Source: Sarocladium kiliense (lineage: Eukaryota; Ascomycota; Sordariomycetes; Hypocreales; Sarocladiaceae). From it: a DNA stretch of 64,000 bases. This document shows positions 11,821-21,968 of this stretch, piece after piece (position 1 is the stretch's first letter; each line of letters begins with the position of its first letter). The stretch is from the NCBI GenBank assembly GCA_030734395.1, contig JAUZTG010000041.1:186001-250000 (forward strand), read 5' to 3'. Position numbers and translations under genes: made by a program. Below the pieces are notes generated by a model. That model was given only the letters and a program-made list of their open reading frames with translations, ran no database searches and was not told where the DNA came from.

Positions 11821-12088
11821 ACTCAAGGCCGATAAGCACGTGAAGCTCCGAAACGAACCACAGTCCCAATAACATCGCACTTCACATCAGCATTCCTGGT
11901 AACAATGAAAGGGCTAGATAGTGCTTCGCGATAGTGTAAATTTTGCACTTGTGCTTCAAAGAGCATCGGATCAGCAAGTTATACGGACATAACCGTCATG
12001 CAGGTAGTCAGAGAGCAGTGGCACTCTGGTGTCCGAAGGGACGAGAGAACGTTCATTGCGGTCCTGGCGGCAACTCCAGATCTATTCA

Positions 12089-12104
12089 TTATATACATAC
12101 ATAC

Positions 12105-12138
<34 letters not shown>

Positions 12139-12146
12139 CTATATAA
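12089..12146. repeat. TA/TACA microsatellite
   Basis: A stretch of alternating T and A with a few CATA units (TACATACATACATATATA... then a long TA run) ending in ACTATATAAA. It lies about 20 bases past the stop codon of the GH12 gene, in its 3' flank. Confidence 0.85.
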
Positions 12147-12162
12147 ATGAAGACATTGTCAT

Positions 12163-12934
12163 TTAGTTGACGTTTGCAGAGAACCAGTTTACCTGGAAGG
12201 TAGCCGGTCCACCAGACATGGGCTCCGTACCAAGCTGAAGGGCTAAAGGGGGAATGTTAGCAATACATTCGTTTCAGCCGACACAGAAAGAATAAACTGG
12301 GCTTACTGGTCAGGTGTTGGCTATCAGCGGGGAAGCCTTTCTTGTCGCTCAGGTGGTCGAAGAAGCTCTTGAGGTCAAAGTCGACGGAGTTCTGGTCCGA
12401 GGTAGCGACAAAAGTGTAGACATGCATGTCTCCGTTGTAGCCATCCCAAAGCGTCCACTTCTTATCAGCGACCTCGACGACATCACCTGCGGTGCCGACG
12501 GGCCACAGGTTAGCTTTGTTTGAGAGCCAGATCATGATCTCGTATTCGCCGCTGCTGGTATCGTGGGAGGCGTCCGCGGACGTAAACATGTCGTACGCAA
12601 CATTGGCACGAATGGAGTCGCCGCTGTATCCCCAGTCGGCCCGCGACGGGATAGCGGAGATGTCCTTGACCAGCTTCTTATCTGAAAGTGTACGACCAGC
12701 ATAGGGGTAGGCCTTGACCATGTCCTCGTTGCCGGACCAGGTCCAGTCCACGCTCCAAGATACTCCGTCCGAGGTCATCTTATCCACGGAGGTACATTGC
12801 GAGCCGGTGCCCAGATCGGCGCCCCATTTGTTGTTGTTGGCGTAGTAGCCGTTGGACTCGGCGTGACTAAACTGGTCGCAAAGATCCTCGGCCAGGGCGA
12901 GGGCCGCGAAGGCGAGAAGAGAAACAGACTTCAT
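12163..12934 (-). CDS. GH12 endo-beta-1,4-glucanase / xyloglucanase, secreted
   Basis: Exons 12934-12307 and 12242-12163 with a 64-nt intron (GTAAGC..TTTAG) give 235 aa, the usual size of single-domain GH12 enzymes. The signal peptide MKSVSLLAFAALALA is predicted to be cleaved before EDLC. GH12 landmarks are YYANNNKWG near the mature N-terminus, the nucleophile Glu in EYEIMIW, and the acid/base Glu in GTEPMSG, which lies in the second exon and confirms the splice. The family cleaves beta-1,4-glucan or xyloglucan in plant cell walls outside the cell. There is no carbohydrate-binding module. A TATATAA box lies about 190 bases upstream of the ATG. The ATG at 12934 is preferred because upstream frame extension is not protein-like. 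Confidence 0.92.
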
Positions 12935-13123
12935 TTTGAAGATAGGGTTCAAAAGATGGAAATGAAGGGAGAGAAGTGAATGGTCGTCTATCAAAGAGAG
13001 TGAATATAGCACAGGAAAAAGATGAGAAGTGAAATGGTAAAGGAGTGGTCTGAAAGGAATGACTTGCTGGTCCAAAGCAACAAGATGGAGCTCTTCGGTT
13101 GGGATCCGGACTACGTCCGTCCC

Positions 13124-13130
13124 TTATATA
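13124..13130 (-). promoter_or_regulatory. TATA box of the GH12 gene
   Basis: TATATAA on the minus strand, about 190 bases before the GH12 ATG. This implies a 5' UTR of roughly 150 bases. Confidence 0.5.
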
Positions 13131-13747
13131 CAAGACCTTTCCGCATCTCCTTAGCTTCTTCAAAGATGCAACCCCTTTCCAGTCAAAGGCCCAGAAGTAG
13201 CGGGAATACGCTGCCATCCAGACGAAAACGCTGACGCCTCCGACGTCCAGTCCTTCCATATCACGCATAGCCCCAGGGGATCTGGGGCCGCGTTGAGCCT
13301 CCTCCTGTCCTAGCGTCAGGGTCAAACTCTGGTTCCTGCATGGCCGGGCGGCGCCAACAAGCAAACGTGGCGACTTGCGTGTCCCCTACGAATCGCGGCT
13401 TTTTTTTCTGACTGGCGCCAGCAATCCGTATGCGCCGGCATCCGGGCTTTCGCTGCTGCGTGGAAGAAGCACCGCCAGCAGTGCGGCAACAAGGTTCAGC
13501 GCTATCTCCACAACACCAACTGGCGCGCGACTCGTTCGTGGCCCACGTCTTCGTCTGAACATCTGACAGGCCGATGGCCCAGATCCATTCATCTGACTGA
13601 CTTGCGCGTGTGTTTCAGATGCGAGGTATAAAGTAAAGAGGCTCCAGTCTGTACAATCGAGACTTGGAAGCGGGCCCGAAGCGGAGGTCCATACCAAGAC
13701 CTCGTCTCCAGTGTCGAGGGCCTGAGGCTCCCAGGCAGCCCTGCTTC

Positions 13748-13769
13748 GGGGGGGGGGGGGGGGGGGGGG
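13748..13769 (+). repeat. Poly-G tract (22 G)
   Basis: An uninterrupted run of 22 G in intergenic DNA. Tracts this long are rare, slip easily and can form G-quadruplex structures. Its exact length is also a likely sequencing uncertainty. Confidence 0.9.
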
Positions 13770-13924
13770 CATGCACAGTCAGCAGGTTCATGGGACCTGG
13801 AATCAAGTTTTCCAGTTACGAGTCAAGAGATTCTCCATTCGTGTTCTGCCTGAAGTGGCCACTGTTGTGCCTTTGAAGGTGTTTTGCCCTCTATTCGAGA
13901 GTCATTCCATAGGGACTTGGCGGA

Positions 13925-14102
13925 AAAATTGGAGATGCGATAAGCTGACCAAGGGTACTATTGAGCAGCCACAACTCGTGTAAGTGAGCATGTGCAGTCT
14001 CGGTTCAGACGGGTTTGCCTTTACGATCATTTGGTAAAGGATATGCTATCTCGTTTCTAATAACCCGGGATTCCTAAATGTTTGACGTTGGCCTCTGAAT
14101 AG
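13925..14102. repeat. Second copy of the duplicated segment
   Basis: Matches 11638-11820 as described there. Its right end overlaps the last codons of the aminotransferase gene (stop codon at 14074-14076). Confidence 0.65.
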
Positions 14103-15360
14103 CCTTCATTACACGCTCCAGTCCCAGGTCAAGATACGCCTCTGGTTGGGAAAACACGATCCGGAACCATCCAGGCTGTTCAGCACCAAACTGCGCACCA
14201 GACGCAAGGAACACCTTTTGATCCAGCAGAAGGTCCATTACCACCTGGGTCACATCTCCAGCCGCCTTGCCGTTCCTCTCCTGATATGCCTTGCCGAGGT
14301 TAACCCAAAGGAAGAACGCGGCGTTCACACCTGGCGCATACTCGATCCCGTTGCGTTTTGCCCAGTCTGTAACATGCCTGTAGCGACTGGCTAAGAGGCG
14401 ATTGTTCTCCTTTATGTAGTTGTCTGTCCACTTCTCATCGCTGAGGAAGTTATGAACCGCATTGTCGGTGAGTGCTGAGCTGGAACTGAAGAGAGATACA
14501 GGCGTAATCGCTGAGTGTAACACCGGGTTACGTTGTGAGACGATGCAGCCGAACCGAATGCCGTTTGCGCCAAAGTCTTTCGAGACGCCCCAGATGACGT
14601 GGACCAGAGCTGGGTCGATAATGTCGGCTGTGTCGATTGCCAAAGCCGAAGTAAAAGGGTTGACGGGAACTTGCGTATCCACCGTATTCTCGAAGACAGA
14701 AAGGGCATAGATCTCGTCGCTGATGAAATGGATCTTGTACTTATTGCATAGACGCATGAGCTCAATCATGGTTTCCCTAGAGTAGCACCGGCCCAATGGG
14801 TTATGTGGCTGGCAGAGGAACAACCCAGCGACTCGCTGTCGTCGTTCCTTGGCTGCTAGGATCGCAGCTTCGTACTTCTGAACTGCTTTCTTGCTTAATG
14901 GGTCTTGATCGTCAAAGTCAACCGTTAAGAGGTCGTTCCCGAAGCGCAGGGTAATGTCAGTCACAAAAGCACCGTAGTAAGGACGCCCTAGGAGGAACCC
15001 ATCGCCTGGGTTGCCGAATGCCCATCCGAGATGTTCAATTGCAGCAGTGCACCCGTTCGTGACCGCGATATGCGCTGGCTCGACTGGTAGAGCGGGGTTA
15101 AAGCGCTTGTTGAAGAAGTTCGCCAGTGTCGCCCGTAGCGCTTTCTTTCCATCGCCGTACGTGAAGTCATTTGTGTCAAGGTTCAGGTTCTTGTGGATGT
15201 GTTCGTGTAATGTGTCATGGAGCAGTGCGTTCTCTGCGACACCGAGACTGACATAGCCATTTGGGTTCGAATCCGGTTCGTAGAGATCAGAGAGAATGTC
15301 CCAAAGGCGAAACAAAGGATTGGGCTTGGTTAGCCCATGGGCTCGTGTTGATAGGGACAT
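14074..15360 (-). CDS. ACC-synthase-like PLP-dependent aminotransferase (fold type I)
   Basis: Single exon, 428 aa, from the ATG at 15360 (MSLSTRAHGLTKPNP). The extension to 15438 begins at a GTG and is not supported. Fold-type-I landmarks are GYVSLGVAENAL, NGCTAAIEHLGWAF near the cofactor phosphate, PYYGAF, CQPHNPLGRCY (the Asn that contacts PLP), SDEIYALSVF (Asp-Tyr pair) and SKDFGANGIRFG with the Schiff-base lysine, ending with an RIVFSQP-type substrate Arg motif. These are the hallmarks of the 1-aminocyclopropane-1-carboxylate synthase family. Many fungal members instead act as alkylcysteine lyases or broad aminotransferases, so ethylene-precursor synthesis is not proven. No targeting signal is apparent. 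Confidence 0.88.
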   Translation of the reverse strand: MSLSTRAHGLTKPNPLFRLWDILSDLYEPDSNPNGYVSLGVAENALLHDTLHEHIHKNLNLDTNDFTYGDGKKALRATLANFFNKRFNPALPVEPAHIAVTNGCTAAIEHLGWAFGNPGDGFLLGRPYYGAFVTDITLRFGNDLLTVDFDDQDPLSKKAVQKYEAAILAAKERRQRVAGLFLCQPHNPLGRCYSRETMIELMRLCNKYKIHFISDEIYALSVFENTVDTQVPVNPFTSALAIDTADIIDPALVHVIWGVSKDFGANGIRFGCIVSQRNPVLHSAITPVSLFSSSSALTDNAVHNFLSDEKWTDNYIKENNRLLASRYRHVTDWAKRNGIEYAPGVNAAFFLWVNLGKAYQERNGKAAGDVTQVVMDLLLDQKVFLASGAQFGAEQPGWFRIVFSQPEAYLDLGLERVMKAIQRPTSNI

Positions 15361-15917
15361 CTTGGCCCAGTGACAACGCTTCCAGACTGAAAAGGGTAGA
15401 TGTAGCACGACGCAGGCTGAGGTGTATGAAGGTCTCACTGTGTTTTCTTCGACCGCAAGTCAACAAGAGTCACCCGTCTCCGATCCAGCTCAAATTGACA
15501 TCTGAACCGTGAATGCGCCCTTCAAGAACTGCCATGCAATGGGGTAGTGGGGACCTGAGAAGTCTTGAGGTCACTTTAGCTCCAAGTCTTGCGCAATTGT
15601 GACTAACAATTCACGGGAAGACGCCACAGATTCCGTACTACCAGTTGCCTTTCAGCGCCTAAAGACACTCACAGTTACAATAGCTTCGGTGCAAGCGTTG
15701 ATAGTTCTGTATCCCTATGCTTGAACAACGAAGAGGACACCGGAGACCACGCATAGCCTGTGCCCAATTGGCTGATGGAGTCTAATTCTGGGAGGCCCAA
15801 AGAAATTGAACCTTGGCGGTCGCGAGGAACCAACAGGCAGTTAAAAGAAGAGAATGGCCTCCCATAATTCGAATCGCTCAGTTCAGGAAAAATGTATTCA
15901 ATTGAACATCCGATATA
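15361..15917. other. Intergenic region
   Basis: About 560 bases between the aminotransferase start and the 3' end of the dioxygenase-like gene. It holds the aminotransferase promoter and nothing else I can identify. Confidence 0.55.
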
Positions 15918-16966
15918 CTAAGCCTCCTGATCAAAGTCATAGGCGTTGCCGAAGCCTCGGTTCATGTACCTTTCCAATGCCTCCTCTTTCGATACCCAAT
16001 CCACCGGCACCTCCAGTCCTAACTCATCTCTCTGCAACTTCTCAATCAAAGGTTTAATGTCTTCTCCGAGCTCTAATCTCATCCTGTTTCTATACCACGG
16101 CGCGAAATGAATCATCGCAAGCATGATTCTCACCTCTTCCGATGAGTTCGGCATTCCAGCATGCCACAGCCTCAGGTCCCGAATGACGATGCTCCCCTTC
16201 TTGACCACAGGCTGACAAGGCCCTCGGGCAGCACTTTGCTTCTCTAAAAGATCTTCTCGGATACGGCCACTCGCCCTTTCACCATGTGCACCCTCCTGTG
16301 CCTCAATTCCGTTGATGTGAGTCCCCAGCCAGATCTCAGTTGTTCCATTCTCAGGCTTCATTGTCACGAGTGGTATGTTGACAACAAGCGCAAAGGGGTG
16401 GGAAGGATGTGCGAAGTCAGCGTCGGAGTGCACAGGTTGACGTTGTGGTGAGCCACCAGGAATGGGAGGCATGGCAGCGTTGGCTGAGCAGAAGGTCCAT
16501 TTCGGGCGAGGGCCCAGGACATGTGTTGTAATTTGGGTTGCGATTGGATCTATCGATTTGTTGGCTTTGGGCGATTAATCCACTATAAGGCTGAAGAAGA
16601 CTTACTGGTAAACACATTCGTGGAGAAGAACTCGGCCACAGGCGGTGCATCCTGCTGCAGATTTCCAAGGTTGTAATTGAACGGTCCATCCTCCCCTCTG
16701 GCCTGCAGCGCGCGAGCATCCTGGACCATCTTGCTATTCAGGTGGTCAAGGTCTGAAAGTGGCACTGCATCCTCGACAACGACGAGTCCATCTCTATGCA
16801 CATGACAAACTGCTTGTTCGAGATTCCGCGGACTAAGTCTCTGGGCTTGCTGTTCGGCAAGGGATGGTTTGATGATATGCGGATGGTTCGTGAGGGGTGT
16901 CGCGATGGTGGCAAAGGCCCGCCGGGCTGTCCAGATGAGAGGCGAGGATCTGCGAAAAGCAAGCAT
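15918..16966 (-). CDS. Phytanoyl-CoA dioxygenase (PhyH) family Fe(II)/2-oxoglutarate oxygenase
   Basis: Exons 16966-16606 and 16549-15918 with a 56-nt intron (GTAAGT..ATAG) give 330 aa. The splice produces the continuous stretch NPIATQITTHVLGPRPKW. The facial triad is visible as VHSDADF (H-x-D) and a distal His in LRLWHAGMPN, with an Arg in the following strand (VRIMLAM) for 2-oxoglutarate. The GTHINGIEA segment is typical of PhyH proteins. The N-terminus (MLAFRRSSPLIWTARRAFAT) is Arg-rich without acids and could be a mitochondrial presequence. Substrate unknown: fungal PhyH proteins oxidise lipids, alkaloids or meroterpenoids. I see no pathway partners next to it. Confidence 0.85.
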
Positions 16967-17925
16967 GATGAATAATACCTTTCCAATACGGATCAGACTC
17001 GATGAATAGTAGTGACAAAGGATGAAGTTCTCCAAACCCTTCTTATACTCTGACTTCAGCCCGGGGATGCCATTTCGAGTGGTGGACTAACCAAAAGGAG
17101 ATGGTCCGCTGGGTGGCTGGATCTCGTGACTTCCGTGAGCCAAGTACGGGATAAACGACATAGCAAGTAGAGGGATTGATTTGCTACTTTTGAAAGGGAA
17201 TATCAAGATATTATGACATATTGCTCTGCTGACGCTGCTTGAAGACTACCGGAGGAGGAACACTTTATGTTCAGCGGGGCGATCTATCTCCACCGCCAAG
17301 TGGAACGAGATGATGCCGACATCGACTGAGCGTATGAGGACAGTTGGTAATAAGCCTCAAGGGCCAACCGGATGATTGATGTCAAAAGGCTCACTTTCGA
17401 ATATGTTGCTGAAAGGCCGAAGTTGAGGCTAATGCCAGTTAATTGTCTTACGGGGTTAGCAATCCCATGAAGACTCGGTCTCTATCAACATGAGCGGTCA
17501 TGAGGCTCTCACAACCGCTGAAACTGCTAAGAGTGTTAATAGGGAACAGTGATTTCTCATTAGTAAGGAATAAGACAACAATATAGCGGATGAGTTTCTT
17601 AGTAGTGACATCACATATCACCAAAAAGCACAGCTCTGCACCTGTCAACCTAGAACAGCATCAAAAGAGGCACGACTTCACACTGAGCGGTAACAAGTGA
17701 ATTCGTGACAAGTTGCGAGAGACGTTAGAATATTACTCCTCTTTATGGTCACTCTTGTCTCTTTGCTCCATAGCTGGAGGAACTGCTGGACTCTCCTCGG
17801 TCGTCTTAAGTGACACTTGTGTTTGTCAGCAGCCCCTGCTCAATGCTATCAGGAGAGTTTGACGACTTCTGCGTAGGATATTCTGCGTAGAATATACATG
17901 AACTCATGTAGAAGACGTCAGAAGA

Positions 17926-17934
17926 GCACGTGGG
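17926..17934 (+). promoter_or_regulatory. PHO4/NUC-1-type E-box
   Basis: GCACGTGGG, containing CACGTG at 17927-17932, about 650 bases upstream of the phosphate permease ATG. CACGTGGG is the high-affinity core of yeast Pho4 and its Neurospora counterpart NUC-1, which activate phosphate permease genes when phosphate is scarce. Confidence 0.5.
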
Positions 17935-18323
17935 ATGAACATAGTCTTGTATAAAGCCTCGGTGATGTTTTCGTGTTAGCTTGGTAGATGTGGCGAATGA
18001 CCCCCCCTCTGCTACAGCAAGGCACGGCTGATCAGCTTTAGGTCTTATGTCAAAACCCTGTAAGTCTAATAATCAGGTATAGGGATACTGCTTCATATCT
18101 CCGAGGGATGTGGCGCCGCTGGTCTCCTCTTTAAGCATAAACTGACGACGGCACTCTTGGCAGTCCCCGTTTCCGCCCAAGCGGCGACCCATGATTCGTC
18201 AGCCAGGCGTTCTCAGACGATCATGATGCATGTCTCCCGTTCGCAACTACGAATGAATGACCGGGTCAACCTCTGCTGAAAAGTCTTTTACATCGAGGCT
18301 GATACTTGTCAGTGTAGTTCAAA

Positions 18324-18332
18324 CCCACGTGC
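18324..18332 (-). promoter_or_regulatory. PHO4/NUC-1-type E-box, inverted copy
   Basis: CCCACGTGC on the plus strand, i.e. the same 9-mer GCACGTGGG on the minus strand, about 250 bases before the permease ATG. A second identical 9-mer in one promoter strengthens the reading as a phosphate-response element. Confidence 0.55.
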
Positions 18333-18577
18333 GTTCTGTCGAGTCGTGATAGGCTCTTATGCCTGTGAGATGCGTCTTTCTTTTGATACATGCCCCGTAT
18401 TAGTCGTGGTAGGCCCTGCTTCTGTAGGAGTGAACTTATTTAAGATGTGAAAGATCGCTTGTCTAAAGAATGAATTCCTAGACTATTCGAGCTGGAATCC
18501 CTCTAGGCACTTCTGCAGCGGCTGCTTGCCTATCTTTCTTCTTTTTTTAGTAGCTACAAGCTCAGCTGCAAGACAAG

Positions 18578-20338
18578 ATGCTCGACAACGTTACCTGGAT
18601 CATTGGCCTTATCAGCATCGCACTCTGTGCCAGTGCCTTTGGTAATGGTGCCAACGATGTTGCAAACGCATACGCGACCTCGGTCGCTGCTCAGTCCTTG
18701 ACCCTCGCCCAGGTCGGTGTTCTCGCCATGTTCACTGAGTTCATCGGCGCTGTGGCCCTGGGTGCTCGTGTCACCGATACTATCAAGAGCGGAATTATCG
18801 ATATTAACCGCTTCAGTGCTACGCCTTCTGTTCTTGTGCTAGCCATGGGATGTGCTGAAGTTGGAAGCGCTACCTGGCTTATTCTTGCCACGAAGATGGG
18901 TTTCCCTGTGTCTACGACCCAAACCATCGTCGGCGCATTGGTTGGTGTTGGCATTGCCTCGCAGGCTTCTGTGAACTGGGAATGGTCCAAGGGCAGTGTC
19001 AGTCAAGTTGCTGCCTCATGGGGTATTGCCCCTTGTCTGGCTGCTTGCTTCTCTGCCATCCTCTTCGCTTCGATGAAGTTTGCTATTCTCGAGCGCAAGA
19101 ACCCGTTCGAGAAGGCCATGCGCGCAATCCCCTTTTACTTCGCCTTTACCGGCGCCGTACTCGCTCTATTCTTTGTCATCGAGATCCCTATCAGCCCCGG
19201 CATTGAGGGTGAGGGTGCTTTGAACCCTGGTGTCGTCGTCGGCATCATCCTCGGTGTCTTCTTCGGCGTCCTTGGCATCTCCTATATCTTCTTCGTGCCT
19301 TACTTCAAGGCTCGTCTCATCCGCAAAGACGGCCGTCTGCGGTTTCACCACGTCATCCTTGGCCCGTTGCTGCTGCGCGAGAACCCTCCCCTCTTCTGGC
19401 CCGCCAAAGAGAATAGGGCTGTTGTCGACTACTACTCCTCTCAGCTTACGGCGGACGAAGCCAGCGACGACGGCATTCACAAGAAGTCCCCTTCTCCTAC
19501 GAACGATAACAACATGATCGCGGGCCTCGACAACGGCACTGGTGATGAGATCACCGCTCACTCCAAGACGATCCGTGAGGCAGAATCCGGGGGCTCTACT
19601 GAGCCGGGTGCCATGATTACCAAGAAGGGTCCTAAGATGCCCGAGCCCGAGGAAAGATGGCTTCACCCATACAAGAATTTGCCTCTTTACAACCCGACGC
19701 GACTCATCAACATGGCCAAATACTTCTTCCTGCAGGGAGTCTCACGCGATTGCGTCACTCACTCCTCTGTCGAGCTCGCAGATGTCCACTCCCGCGCCAA
19801 GCGTTACGACAACCGCGTTGAGCACTTGTGGAAGTATGCCCAGGTCCTCAGCGCCATGATCATGTCTATTGCTCACGGTTCGAACGATGTTGCTAATGCG
19901 CTGGGCCCCTGGGTTGGTGCGTATAACACCTGGCAAACCGAGAGAGTTGAGGAGGAGGCCGATACTCCTATCTGGATTATCGTTGTCGCTGGTTTCCTCC
20001 TTGGTGCCGGCTTCTGGTTCTTCGGCTACCATATTATTCGTTCGCTTGGAAACAAGATCACCCAGATGAGCCCTGTTCGAGGCTTTGCTGCCGAACTCGG
20101 CGCCGCCATCACCGTCCTTCTTGCTTCTGTCTTGGGACTCCCTGTGTCCACCACTCAGTGTATCACTGGAGCCGTCATTGGCGTCGCCCTGATGAATCTG
20201 GACCCTGGAGCCGTCAACTGGAAGCAGCTCGGCTTCATCTTCTGCGGTTGGGTTCTTACCCTGCCCACAGCTGGGCTCATCGCGGGTTTGCTGTTGCTCA
20301 TGGCTCTGAACGCGCCAAATTTCAGCATGGGTATTTGA
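18578..20338 (+). CDS. pho-4: Phosphate permease, PiT/Pho89 family (Neurospora PHO-4 type)
   Basis: Single exon, 586 aa, ATG at 18578. It carries the duplicated PiT signature: FGNGANDVANAYATSV near residue 22 and AHGSNDVANALGPWVG in the C-terminal half. Two matching repeats FPVSTTQTIVGA and LPVSTTQCITGA are also present. About ten hydrophobic segments flank a long hydrophilic central loop (residues about 240-420), as in Na+-phosphate symporters Pho89 and PHO-4. It should import inorganic phosphate across the plasma membrane with a cation. Two GCACGTGGG boxes in the upstream region suggest activation under phosphate limitation by a NUC-1/Pho4 homologue. The gene is flanked by long intergenic regions, so it is not part of an obvious cluster. 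Confidence 0.94.
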   Translation: MLDNVTWIIGLISIALCASAFGNGANDVANAYATSVAAQSLTLAQVGVLAMFTEFIGAVALGARVTDTIKSGIIDINRFSATPSVLVLAMGCAEVGSATWLILATKMGFPVSTTQTIVGALVGVGIASQASVNWEWSKGSVSQVAASWGIAPCLAACFSAILFASMKFAILERKNPFEKAMRAIPFYFAFTGAVLALFFVIEIPISPGIEGEGALNPGVVVGIILGVFFGVLGISYIFFVPYFKARLIRKDGRLRFHHVILGPLLLRENPPLFWPAKENRAVVDYYSSQLTADEASDDGIHKKSPSPTNDNNMIAGLDNGTGDEITAHSKTIREAESGGSTEPGAMITKKGPKMPEPEERWLHPYKNLPLYNPTRLINMAKYFFLQGVSRDCVTHSSVELADVHSRAKRYDNRVEHLWKYAQVLSAMIMSIAHGSNDVANALGPWVGAYNTWQTERVEEEADTPIWIIVVAGFLLGAGFWFFGYHIIRSLGNKITQMSPVRGFAAELGAAITVLLASVLGLPVSTTQCITGAVIGVALMNLDPGAVNWKQLGFIFCGWVLTLPTAGLIAGLLLLMALNAPNFSMGI

Positions 20339-21139
20339 GCCTAGTAACTCGTCCCGCACGGTTGTATTAATTGGTTTATTGCGTCGTCTATACTAGTGGA
20401 CCCTTCACGCTCCCTTGTCGGTGGAGGAGGAATGAAAGAATACCCTTATTTGAGACACATTTCTGCGTGTCGCGCGCTGCAAAATTCGTGATCTGTGGTG
20501 GTGAAGCCAGATCATGGTGAACGGGTGGGCGAGTCGCTGGTGAAGCACGTTACTTGTCGCCTGATCTTAATTAACTTAGCATCTCCCCGATCCCATAGCC
20601 ATTCAAACAACTCAGGCCTTCTTGGAAATCACTGGCGCTCTGCTGCTGAAATCTGTCTCGTCGATTGCTATACCATGCGCGATGCCGCAATGCCTTTCTA
20701 TAACTGGGGGTTCTATGTGCCTTACGACTGTTACTCCTCTCCTCAGTCTGAAATGAGCCTGGAAAATTCCCACGAAGCCACTGCCTCAATACTTGTGAAC
20801 ACGAGTTTCTGTTCCATCGGTAACAGTCACTACTTGGGTGTTTGTAGAACGCGGTCTTCAACTTATGGACAGGGGTATATAGCGGCAGCGAGCATAATCT
20901 GCAGAGTGTGGAGCCATGTCAGCCTCTAATGGAAATGACTGAGATAGATTCGGATGATTGGACCGTTGCCCACTTTATTCATGCACTCTGACAGGGCCTG
21001 ACTGTCAGAAAGGTCAATTGGGATGAGCCCTTCTGGTCATGTCTTCCCCCCCGTCTGCAAAACAGAGTGTCGCCGAACGTGTGCTTGTATACTAACTTAT
21101 CCTCGTTTGATACCCGGCAAGACTGTGCCTCCGATCTTC
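20339..21139. other. Intergenic region
   Basis: About 800 bases between the permease and the bZIP gene. A 144-codon ORF (20495-20929, +) overlaps an antisense one and has no recognisable motif. I see no supported feature. Confidence 0.5.
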
Positions 21140-21968
21140 ATGGACACAAACTGGAAGCCGTTCGTGAAGTCCGCCGCAGATGATTGGACTACCATAGCGG
21201 ACCCCGCCGGGCGCAAGCGGGTTCAGAACAGGTTGTCTCAACGAGCAAGGCGTATGTACACTTGGGTTGCCACGTTGGGTTGCCGTGGCATAGAGAGCTC
21301 GCAGCTGACAGTGTTATATAGGCATGCGGCTCGCGGAGATACAAAAGCAACCAAGGGCTTTGCGCGGACCCGACAGTGCTATTTCAAGTCCCCTCGTGGA
21401 GTCCAACACTGGTCTTGAGCTTACTCAGGGGCAATCATCCATAGAGGTGCCATGTATGTCTGTCACAGGCATGATGCAGCCGAGCACGGCCAATGCGCAC
21501 CCAATGTATCCAGGGCCCGTGGCGGATAGTCATTTTATTGTACTAAGTGACATGACGGCCTGTGCAGCCCTTGCCGTCATCGCCCAGCGCCTTCAGCTCG
21601 ACTGCCAGTTCCTCCCAGGCTTCCACATAAAGGCCTTGACTGATGACTTACCTCCGCCTATAGCACCTACCAGCCTTCAAAAGAGCATCCCCCACCGCTC
21701 ATACCTGGATATGCTACCCTGGGCATCCCTCAGAGATAGACTTCTCAGGTCCATCTCCGCAATTAACGAGGATGAGTTCATGTCAGACATGCGGGTGGGA
21801 AGCCTCAGGGTCTGGGGCTCAGTCCCTTGGGATCCGACGGGATGGGAGATCGGCGAGGATTTTGCACGGAAATGGTGGTTCCTGATGGATGATGGCATCA
21901 TCCAGACAACCAACTTCTGGAGATCTCAACGAGGGGAGACACCGCTAGCATTGACCCTGTTGCAGTGA
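21140..21968 (+). CDS. bZIP-like protein with DUF3425 domain
   Basis: Exons 21140-21251 and 21322-21968 with a 70-nt intron (GTATGT..ATAG) give 252 aa. Exon 1 encodes DDWTTIADPAGRKRVQNR followed by LSQRARR, the conserved start and basic region of fungal bZIP/DUF3425 proteins. The splice continues it as MRLAEIQK. The C-terminal domain has the DUF3425 pattern: FEDEFMSD-like acidic turn (INEDEFMSD), LRVWGSVPWDPTGWEI, then FARKWWFLMDDG. The region after the basic segment shows no regular leucine heptads and is rich in Pro, so a dimerisation zipper is weak or absent. An ATG at 21023 would add 39 residues that do not look conserved. Function unknown; presumably nuclear. Confidence 0.78.

Larger units (their letters stand above)
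11415..12162. other. Intergenic region with duplicated relic and microsatellite
   Basis: About 750 bases between Cia1 and the GH12 gene. It holds a roughly 170-base segment related to the 3' end of the aminotransferase gene (listed separately) and a TA-rich microsatellite. No intact gene seen. Confidence 0.6.
12935..14073. other. Intergenic region with G22 tract
   Basis: About 1.14 kb between the GH12 start and the 3' end of the aminotransferase gene. It holds the GH12 promoter, a 22-base G homopolymer and the non-coding part of the duplicated segment. No gene seen. Confidence 0.6.
16967..18577. other. Intergenic region upstream of the phosphate permease
   Basis: About 1.6 kb between divergently oriented genes. 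Two matching GCACGTGGG boxes are listed separately. The rest shows no convincing coding sequence, and the one 66-codon ORF on the minus strand (17448-17648) lacks family features. Confidence 0.55.

Noticed and set aside
15264..15274. GGTTCGAATCC, a tRNA T-loop-like sequence
   Set aside because: It lies inside the coding sequence of the aminotransferase and no acceptor stem or anticodon arm can be built around it.
20495..20929. 144-codon plus-strand ORF after the phosphate permease
   Set aside because: Overlaps an antisense ORF of similar size and shows no conserved motif.
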